Assembly: GCA_020060215.1 (NCBI GenBank)
Contig: JAGVAP010000017.1
Location: 1 to 28,763, forward strand
Origin: Deltaproteobacteria bacterium
Lineage (GTDB): Bacteria > Desulfobacterota > DSM-4660 > Desulfatiglandales > HGW-15
Reading direction: 5' to 3'
Length of the DNA stretch: 28,763 nucleotides
Under the pieces are notes generated by a model that had not been told where the DNA came from, made no database searches, and saw nothing but the letters and a program-made list of their open reading frames with translations. Made by a program: the position numbers and the translations under genes. Within the stretch, counting starts at the first letter, position 1. The number at the start of each line of letters is the position of its first letter. Below, in pieces: positions 1 through 8,900 of this stretch.

Positions 1-1
1 T

Positions 2-2995
2 CAGAGATCAGATAGCCTCCAACCTTCAACCTCCAACCTCCGACAATCTTTTCAGTTGCCTCCAACCTCCAACCTCCAACCTCCAACCGTTCTTTGCCTT
101 GACTCCGATTGGCCCCTGATCGCCCTGGAGTCCGATGAAAACCCGGACGTGGTTATCGACCCCTCCAACCTGGCCTACGTCATCTACACGTCCGGTTCCA
201 CCGGCAAACCCAAGGGATCGATGATCACCCACGGCGGACTGGCCAATTATCTCGCGTGGGTCCGCCGGGCCTATCCCCTTGAAGAGGGCACAGGATCACC
301 CGTCCAATCCTCGATCTCCTTCGATCTGACCGTGACCAGCCTTTTCTCCCCTCTGATCTCAGGCCGAAGGGTCATGCTCCTGCCGGAGGATCTCGGGGTG
401 GAAGGGCTGACCGAGGCGATCCGTTCCGAGGAGGAGTTCAGCCTCGTCAAGATCACGCCCGCGCACCTGCAGGTCCTCGGTGAGCAGATTGAGCCGGAGA
501 CGGCCGGCAGCCGGACACGGTCGTTCATCATCGGCGGCGAGAACCTGTTGTCCGACCAGATCGCCTTCTGGCAGTCCTTTGCGCCGGGGACGGCACTGGT
601 CAACGAATACGGCCCCACCGAGACCGTAGTAGGCTGCTGCGTCTACTGGACCCCGATCGAGCATGAACACAAGGTGATCCCCATCGGACGACCCATCATC
701 AACACCACCCTCTATGCCATGGATCCCCTTTTCCATCCCGTGCCGCTGGGTGCGCACGGCGAGCTCTACATCGGGGGGCACGGGGTGGCGCGGGGGTACC
801 TCCATCGTCCGGACCTTACGGCGGAGAGGTTCGTCCCCGACCCCTTTCAAAGGGCCGGAGGTCAGAGATCAGCAGCCGTAGGATGGGTGGAGCGCAGCGA
901 AACCCATCAAAGAGGCCATTCAGGCCAAGGGGGGGAGCGACTCTACCGAACCGGAGACCTCGTCCGGTTCCTCCCCGACGGGAATCTCGAATGCCTTGGT
1001 CGTATCGATCACCAGGTCAAGATCCGCGGCTTCAGGGTGGAGCTGGGAGAGGTGGAGGCCGTCCTGGCGCAGCATCCTGCGGTACGGGAGGTCGTGGCCT
1101 GGCCATACGAAGAAAGGGGCCATCGGCGGTTGGCCGCCTATATCGTGCCCAGGGACATGAACGCAGCGCCGAGCCCGTCTGACCTGAGGGAGTTCATTCA
1201 GGATCGACTGCCGGAATACATGGTGCCGTCCGCCTTTGTCATGCTGGAGCAGATAACCCTGACCCCTCATGGCAAGGTGGACCGCAAGAGGCTTCCCATG
1301 CCCGCCCCCGCAGGCGGGGATGCGGGTGAGATCTTCGTCGCCCCCCGCAGCGGACCGGAAAAGGTCCTGGCCGATATCTGGGCGGAACTGCTGGGCGTCG
1401 AGAAGGTTTCCATCCACGACAATTTCTTCGAGCTTGGCGGGGATTCGATCCTCAGCATCCAGGTGGTCTCCCGCGCGATCCGGCAGGGGATTCACCTGAC
1501 CGCCCGGCAGATATTCGAGTATCCGACCATCGCAGGTCTCCTCTCTGTGGCGAACACAAGCCGCAACCCGAGCGCGGATCAATCCATCGTGACCGGACCC
1601 GTGGAGCTGACCCCGATCCAGCGATGGTTCTTCGACCTGGACATTGCGGAACCGCACCACTGGAACCAGTCCATGCTCCTGAACATGAACAGACCCCTGA
1701 AGCCGGACCCTTTGCGGAAGACCTTTCATGAGCTGATCAGACATCATGACGCGCTCCGCATGCGTTTCACCCGGACCGGACGCGGATGGGAACAATACAA
1801 CGCTCCGCCGGATGCAGAACCCCCGTTGACCTGGATAGACCTGTCCGAGCTGGCCGATGAAGCCCTGCGCCGGGAGATCGAGTCGGTCTCGAACGAGATC
1901 CAGCCCAGCCTGGATCTCACCAGGGGGCCGTTGATCCGCCTGGTCTGCTTCGAGGTGCGGGATGGGCAGGCCGCCTGGGTCCTGATCGTCATGCATCACC
2001 TGATCACGGACGCCGTGTCCTGGCAGATCCTCATCGAGGACTTTCAGAGCGCCTACCGCAACATCGAATCGGGCCGAGCCCCCGGGTTGCCCCCCAAGAC
2101 CACTTCGTTTCGCGACTGGGCCCTCACCCTGAAAGATCTCGCTCTTTCGGATGATGTGAACCGGGAGGCGGATTACTGGAGCTCGTTTGGAGATCATCCC
2201 GAATCCCGGCTGCCCGTCGACCACGTGCATGGAGAGAACACCGAATCCAGCTCGATGAACGTCGTGTCTCAATTGGGTGTGGAGGAAACCACCCGTCTCC
2301 ATGAGGTGGTGAAGGATGCCGGCGCGGTTCTCCATGAGGTTGTGCTCACAGCCGTTGCATTGGCCGTTTGCAGATGGACCGGACAAAGGGGCATCCTCAT
2401 CGAAATGGAGGGCCACGGACGCGAGCCGACCCTCGATGAGATCGATCCCTCGCGAACGGTCGGGTGGTTTACGACCCTGTACCCCGTCTACCTGGATCTG
2501 GGGGGGGCTGCGGACCCGGCAGGGGCCTTGTCCACCGTGAGAGGAGCGCTTCGCAAGATACCACGCAACGGGCTCGGATATGGGGTGCTCCGGTATCTGT
2601 CCGATAATCCGCCCGCTCCGTTGCGAAGCCTGCCGGCCGCGGAACTCAGCTTCAATTTCTTTGGGCAGATGGAGTGGGCCGACTCCGGCGACGGCCAATT
2701 CGGGTTCGCATCGCCGCCTGCCGGTGCGCGAAGTCCGGGGGGAAGGCGCACTCACCTGGTCGAAGTCACCGGCGGGATCCTGGGCGGGAGGCTCGAGATG
2801 GAGTGGTGCTACAGCTCGAATCTGCACCGTTCATCCACCGTGCAGGAGCTGGCCGACGACTTCATGGACGCCCTTCGCTGCTTCATCCGGGACGCTTCCT
2901 CCATCGCGCCCGATGATCCCGACTTCGAATTGTTCGGATGGGACCGGGAAGAGCTGGACGACATTCGGTCGCACATCGAAAAAGGGGGCCGGTGA
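2..2995 (+). CDS. NRPS, partial (A-PCP-E), 5' end outside window
   Basis: C-terminal 997 residues of a nonribosomal peptide synthetase; the frame is open to the left edge, so the TTG at 56 is not a real start. Numbering from the codon at 2: adenylation core A3 (YTSGSTGKPKG) at residue 62, A5 (NEYGPTE) about 201, A7 (YRTGD) about 315, A10 lysine about 425. The carrier protein follows with LGGDSI, its phosphopantetheine serine near residue 482 (nt 1445). An epimerisation domain fills the rest: HHLITDAVSW near 665, EGHGRE, RTVGWFT and an NGLGYG motif, so it looks active. Pocket residues read by hand give DLTKIGEVGK, the classic Asn code, so the module probably installs D-Asn. Two loops of the A domain carry repeat-derived peptide (up to about residue 30, and about 284-312). 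The stop overlaps the next NRPS start by one base. The substrate is inference; the domain order is seen. Confidence 0.95.
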   Translation, partial: QRSDSLQPSTSNLRQSFQLPPTSNLQPPTVLCLDSDWPLIALESDENPDVVIDPSNLAYVIYTSGSTGKPKGSMITHGGLANYLAWVRRAYPLEEGTGSPVQSSISFDLTVTSLFSPLISGRRVMLLPEDLGVEGLTEAIRSEEEFSLVKITPAHLQVLGEQIEPETAGSRTRSFIIGGENLLSDQIAFWQSFAPGTALVNEYGPTETVVGCCVYWTPIEHEHKVIPIGRPIINTTLYAMDPLFHPVPLGAHGELYIGGHGVARGYLHRPDLTAERFVPDPFQRAGGQRSAAVGWVERSETHQRGHSGQGGERLYRTGDLVRFLPDGNLECLGRIDHQVKIRGFRVELGEVEAVLAQHPAVREVVAWPYEERGHRRLAAYIVPRDMNAAPSPSDLREFIQDRLPEYMVPSAFVMLEQITLTPHGKVDRKRLPMPAPAGGDAGEIFVAPRSGPEKVLADIWAELLGVEKVSIHDNFFELGGDSILSIQVVSRAIRQGIHLTARQIFEYPTIAGLLSVANTSRNPSADQSIVTGPVELTPIQRWFFDLDIAEPHHWNQSMLLNMNRPLKPDPLRKTFHELIRHHDALRMRFTRTGRGWEQYNAPPDAEPPLTWIDLSELADEALRREIESVSNEIQPSLDLTRGPLIRLVCFEVRDGQAAWVLIVMHHLITDAVSWQILIEDFQSAYRNIESGRAPGLPPKTTSFRDWALTLKDLALSDDVNREADYWSSFGDHPESRLPVDHVHGENTESSSMNVVSQLGVEETTRLHEVVKDAGAVLHEVVLTAVALAVCRWTGQRGILIEMEGHGREPTLDEIDPSRTVGWFTTLYPVYLDLGGAADPAGALSTVRGALRKIPRNGLGYGVLRYLSDNPPAPLRSLPAAELSFNFFGQMEWADSGDGQFGFASPPAGARSPGGRRTHLVEVTGGILGGRLEMEWCYSSNLHRSSTVQELADDFMDALRCFIRDASSIAPDDPDFELFGWDREELDDIRSHIEKGGR
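4..88. repeat. Heptamer tract in NRPS 1, A-domain loop 1
   Basis: CCTCCAA units in period 7 (58-88 nearly exact, 15-44 degraded), preceded by one GAGATCA unit at 4-10. It is translated in frame as PPTSNLQ-type peptide just before the conserved DWPLIALESDENPD segment of the adenylation domain, and it continues to the window edge. Confidence 0.85.
858..908. repeat. Heptamers plus palindrome arm in NRPS 1, A-domain loop 2
   Basis: GAGGTCA (858-864) and GAGATCA (865-871) lead into the 31-bp palindrome arm (878-908). The whole is read in frame between the VPDPF and ERLYRTGD motifs of the adenylation domain and adds about 29 residues. Confidence 0.9.
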
Positions 2996-5900
2996 TGATG
3001 CAGGTGCGAAAAGACGTCGAGACCTTTTACCCCCTTTCGCCCATGCAGCAGGGCATGCTGTTCCACTGTCTCCTCGAACCAGGATCAGGGGTGTATTTCG
3101 AGCAGATGGCGTGCAGCCTGGCTGGACGGTTGGACCAGCCCTCATTTGAAAAGGCATGGCAGCGGGTAGTGGACCGCCACCCGGCCCTGCGGACCGCTTT
3201 TCTCTACGAGGGGTTGAAGGAGCCTGTTCAGGTGGTCCATCGCCGCGTTCGGGTGGAGGTCTCCTTCCACGACTGGAGCGACCTCCCGCCGATGCGCAGG
3301 CAGTCCCGGGTGGAAGAGTTTCTCGCGCAGGACCGAGACCGCGGCTTCTCCCTTGCAGAGCCGCCGCTGATGAGGCTCACCCTGATTCAGACCGGAGAGT
3401 CCAGGAGCGATTTCATCTGGAGCTACCACCACCTCCTGCTGGATGGATGGTCGGTCCCGATCGTCATCGGAGAGGTGCTCCATTGCTACGAAGCCTTCCG
3501 CCAGGGAAAGGAGCCGAGACTTCCTCCTATCCGTTCTTACCGGGACTATATCGTATGGACCCGGAAGCAGGACGCTTCAAAGGCAGCGGCCTTCTGGAGC
3601 GGTTATCTGAAAGGGCTGGGCGGGCCGACCCAACTCCCGATCCGCCGGTTGCAGGCTTCTTCGCAGCATCCGGAGTGCAGCCGTTCCGCTGAAGAGGAGA
3701 TCTGGCTCGATTCGGACGCAAGCGGGGCATTGGACAGGTTCCGCAGGCGGCACGGTCTCACGGCCAACACCCTGGTCCAGTCCGCCTGGGCCCTGCTCCT
3801 CGCCCGCTACAGCGGGGAGGAGGACGTCGTGTTCGGTGTCACTGTCTCCGGCCGGCCGCCGCATCTTGAGGGAGTGGAGTCGATCGTGGGGCTCTTCATC
3901 AACACCCTCCCCCTGCGGGTGCGGGTCTCCCCGGACAGGCCCGTGCTTTCATGGCTCAAGGATATTCAGGGCCAAGCGCTCTCCATGCGAGATTACGAGT
4001 ACTGCTCGCTTGTGCAGATCCAGGGCTGGAGCGAAGTGCCGAGGGGCACCCCCTTGTTTGAAAGCATCCTGGTCTATGAGAACTACCCGGCGGAGACCTT
4101 GCGTTCGGAAGGCGATCATCTGCAGATCACCGGATTCCGTTCCGTGGAACAGACCAACTACCCACTCGCCTTCATAGCCGGGACCGCGGACCGGTTCCTG
4201 CTGAAGATCAGCTACGACCAGACCCGTTTTGAAGCGGACTCAATCCGCCGCATGCTGGGACACCTGGAGACCCTGTTGACCCAGATGGCCTCTGATCCGG
4301 GGCGGCCCCTGTGGAAGCTGACGACTCTCCCCTCGGCGGAACGGATGCGGCTGCTGTCCGAATGGAACGGATCACAGGCCTCCTACCCGATGGATCGCTG
4401 CGTGCACCAGCTGATGGAAGCACAGACGGCCGAGACTCCGGATTCGGCAGCAGTCCAATATGGGGACGAAGTGATCTCCTATGGTGAATTGAACCGCCGC
4501 GCCAACCGGGTGGCCGCGCATCTGCGAAGCATGGGGGTCGGCCCCGAGTCCATCGTAGGCATCTGCATGGAGAGACGCAACGAAATGGCCATGGCCATTT
4601 TGGGGGTCTTGAAGGCCGGTGCAGCCTATCTGCCCCTGGACCCGAGCTACCCGCCCGAGAGGCTGCGGTTCATGGTGGAGGACTCGGGGGTAGGCGTCAT
4701 TCTGACGCAACAGAAGCTTTCAGCTCTCAGCGGTCAGATCTCAGAGGCCGGAGGTCAGAGGTCAGAGGTCAGAGGTCAGGATTCGGGCTTTCGACCCTGG
4801 ACCCTGGACCCTGGACCCTGGACCTCTGTCTTTCTGGACGCCGACTGGCCGGCCATCGCCCTGGAGTGTGATGAAAACCCCGACGTGGACATCGATCCCT
4901 CCAACCTGGCCTACGTGATCTATACCTCCGGGTCGACCGGCAGGCCCAAAGGGGTCATGGTGCAGCACCGGGGGGTTTCCAATCTCACCCATGCATTGAT
5001 GGGCCTTTTCGATATGTCGCCCCGGAGCCGGGTACTCCAGTTCGCGTCCTTCGGGTTCGATGCATCGGTGACGGAGTTCTTTCCCACCTTTGCCGCAGGG
5101 GGGGCCATGTATTTCGCCCCTCAGGAGGTGCTGTCTTCGAGTCCTGAATTGCTGGAGCTCATGAGGAGAGAGGGGATCGGCATCGTGACACTGCCGCCCA
5201 GCCTCCTTTCGATCCTACAGGCCGATGAGGTCCCCGGGATCGAGACGCTGATCTCTGCAGGGGAACCCTGTTCCTGGGAGATCGTGTCGAAATGGGCCCC
5301 GGGAAGGAGGTTCCTGAACGGATACGGCCCGACGGAGACCACGGTTTCGGCCTCATTCTACCCGGCCGCCGAAGACCGCTCCGGCGAGATCGGCGGTGTT
5401 CCCATAGGGCGAACCAACCCCAATACCCGCGTCTATGTACTCGCACGGGACCTGCAGCCGGTTCCTGTGGGGGTGAGAGGGGAGATCCATGTGGGAGGTG
5501 TATGCCTCTCCCGCGGGTACCTGGGGAGAGCGGACCTGACCGCGGAGAGATTCGTCCCCTGTCCTTTCCCCGAGGGCGCGAGTGGAGGGGAACGGCTTTA
5601 CAGGACCGGAGATCTGGCCCACTATCTCCCGGACGGGAACCTGGAGTTTCTCGGCCGGATCGACCACCAGGTCAAGATCAGGGGGTATCGAATCGAGTTG
5701 GGGGAGATCGAATCGGCCCTCGTAGAGCACCCTGCGGTCGACCATGCCACGGTCGTTGCATCGGGAGACACTCCGGCCCGGCTGCGTCTGGTCGCTTATG
5801 TCGTGTCCGAATCCGCCGGCAGGGTCTCCGATTCCGAACTCCTCGAGTTCCTCAGAGGGAAGCTCCCGGCCTACATGGTCCCGGCCGCCTTTGTGACCCT

Positions 5901-8900
5901 GGACCGTCTGCCCCTCGGGCCGAGCGGCAAGGTCGATCGGAAGGCCTTACCGGCGCCCCCTGAGTTCCGGACGGATGTCATAGGCGCATATGTCGCTCCG
6001 GGGGATGCGGTAGAGGAGATCCTCGCAGGGATCTGGGCTCAGGTGCTCGGCACAGATCCGGTCGGCATCCATGACAACTTCTTCGACCTCGGCGGCCACT
6101 CCTTGCTGGCCACGCAGATCATGTCGCGGGTGCAGAAGGCTTTCCATCTGGAGATGCCCCTGCGGACCCTGTTCGAGGCGCCGACCGTGGAGGGTCTCGC
6201 GGCAAAGATCCGATCGGCCGTTTCAGGTGCCGAAGGAATTGCTGCACCCCCGATCCGGCGCGTTTCGAGAGGCCAACCGCTCCCGTTATCCTTCTCACAG
6301 CAGCGGTTGTGGTTCCTGGATCGACTGGACCCGGGAAGCCCGGCCTACAACATCCCCTCGGCCGTCCGGATGAGGGGTAAGCTGGACATCGGGGCCCTGG
6401 AGCGGGCGATCAACGAGATGATCCGCAGGCATGAAGTCCTCCGGACCCGGTTCCCTGCCGTGGAAGGATCGCCTAGACAAGAGATCGAGCCGGAGGTCCG
6501 TTTGCGGCTTCACGTGGACGATCTCTCCAGGCTTCCGCAGCCGCAGCGGGACAGGGAGATGATGCGCATCATCGGCCGCGAATCCGGGCGGCCTTTCGAT
6601 CTCGCCCGCGGTCCGCTCCTGCGGTTCTCTCTCATCCGGCTCGACGATGAGGATCACGTCGCTGTCCTGACCATGCACCACATCATCTCCGACGGCTGGT
6701 CCATGAGACTGTTCATCGGCGAGGTCGCATCCCTCTACGAAGCCTGTGCCGCGGGAGAGACCCCGCCCCCTCCGGCACAGGCCGTCCAGTATGCGGATTT
6801 CGCCGTTTGGCAGAGGGAATGGCTCCAGGGCGAAGTCCTGGAGAGGCAGCGAAGCTACTGGTTGGAAAAATTGAAGGGGCTCCCGCCATCCTTGAATCTG
6901 CCGCTGGACCGGTCCCGCCCGCCCTTCCAGACCTCCAGGGGAATGACGATCTCCTTCGAGGTGGACGGGGAGGTCCTGGAACGGGTGAAAACGTTGAGCC
7001 GAAAAGCTGGTGCGACCCCCTTCATGACCCTCCTGGCCGCATTCAAGGCACTCCTGTCCCTGTACACGGGACAGGACGATATCGTCTTGGGCACGGTCAT
7101 CGCCAATCGCAACCGGACCGAGATCGAGGGGATCATCGGCTTTTTCGTAAATACCCTGGTGCTGCGCACCGATCTTTCCGGCACCCCCTCTTTTAGGGAG
7201 ATCCTGGATCGGGTGCGGGAGACGACCCTGGGTGCATATGCCCGTCAGGATATGCCTTTTGAAAAGCTGGTGGACGCACTGCTCCCGGAGCGGGACATGA
7301 GCCGCCACCCGTTGTTCCAGGTGATGTTCGATTTCCAGAGCGTGCAGAAACCGTCCCGGGAACTCTCCTCTTTGACCTTGAGCCCCATGGAGGTGGAGAG
7401 CGGCATCGCCCAGTTCGACCTCTCCCTTTCCATGTTGGAGCATGGAGAAGGAGTCACGGGAACCTTTGAGTTCAACACGGACCTGTTCGATGCAAAAACC
7501 GTCGAGATCATGGCCGGGAACCTCTTGAGGCTGCTGGAGGGGGTCACCGCCGATCCGGATCGCCCCCTCTCCGATGTACCCCTGGTCCAGGGGGCCGACG
7601 AGGAGCGACTCCTTTCCCATTGGAACTCGACAGACAGGGATTGGTCACAGGACTCGTGCGTCCACACGCTCATTGAAGAGCAGGCGCGGCTCACCCCCGA
7701 TGCGGTGGCGGTCGTCTGGAAGGAAGAATCGCTGAGCTACCGGGAATTGAACCGCCGCGCCAATCGGCTTGCACACTACTTGATAAAGCGGGGCGTGGGA
7801 CCGGAGGAACGCGTGGGGATTGGTGTCGAGAGATGCCCCGAGATGATCGTCTCCATCCTTGGCGTGCTCAAGGCGGGCGGGGCCTATCTGCCCCTGGACC
7901 CGAGCTACCCTCCCGAGAGGCTGCGGTTCATGGTGGAGGACTCGGGGGTCGGCGTCATTCTGACGCAACAGAAGCTTTCAGCTCTCAGCGGTCAGCTCTC
8001 AGAGGCCGGAGGTCAGAGATCAGAGGTCATAGGTCAGGATTCGGGGTTTCGACCCTGGACCCTGGACCCTGGACCCTGGACCCCTGTCTTCCTGGACACC
8101 GATTGGCCCCTGATCGCCCTGGAGTCCGATGAAAACCCCGACGTGGACATCGACCCCTCCAGCCTCGCATATGTCATTTATACCTCCGGTTCCACGGGGA
8201 CCCCCAAAGGGGTGATGGTCACCCACCGGGGTGTTGTAAACCATAACCTCGCGGTGACAGACTGCTTTGGGCTTCAGTCGTGCGACCGCGTCCTGCAGTT
8301 TGCGACCATCGGCTTTGATGCGGCCGTCGAAGAGATCTTCCCCACCCTCATGGCAGGGGCGACCCTGATCCTGCGTCCCGATGACCTGCCCCTTTCGGGG
8401 AATGAGATGGCCGCGCTCACAGAGCGGGAGGATCTGACACTTCTGGATCTGCCCACGGCCTACTGGCACGAGTGGGCCTATGAGTTGTCCCTTTCCGCAA
8501 GGGGGATGCCGGAATCGCTCCGGCTCGTGGCCGTGGGCGGGGAAAATCCGTCCCCGGAAAGGCTGGCCCTCTGGGAGACCGTGTCAGGGCCGCATGTCTC
8601 GTGGATGAACACCTATGGCCCCACGGAAGGGGCGGTGATTGCGACCCTCTACGAGAAGTCGAGGGGAACGGAGAGGAGCGGCCCGGGATGGAGGATCCCT
8701 ATCGGGCGTCCCATTGCCAACATGCGGACCTATATCCTGGATGCGCGTCAACGACCCGTTCCCGTCGGCGTGACGGGAGAGCTGTACATAGGCGGTCCAG
8801 GGGTGGCCCGGGGATACTTCAACCGGCCGGACCGGACGGCGGAAGCATTCGTCCCCGACCCCTTCGAGTCAGAGGTCGGAGGTCAGGCCGTAGGATGGGT

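Noticed and set aside
56..58. TTG as start of the first NRPS
   Set aside because: The frame stays open to the window edge and the A domain lacks its N-terminal part, so the gene starts further left.
920..2827. Long open frame (635 codons) on the minus strand
   Set aside because: It lies antisense to an NRPS with intact motifs; the high GC of third positions keeps the antisense frame open, and its translation shows no domain.
4751..4825. CRISPR array
   Set aside because: The unit is only 7 bp with no spacers, and it lies inside a coding sequence.
6295..7620. Minus-strand open frame of 441 codons
   Set aside because: It is antisense to a clear condensation domain, with Pro/Gly/Arg-rich low-information translation.
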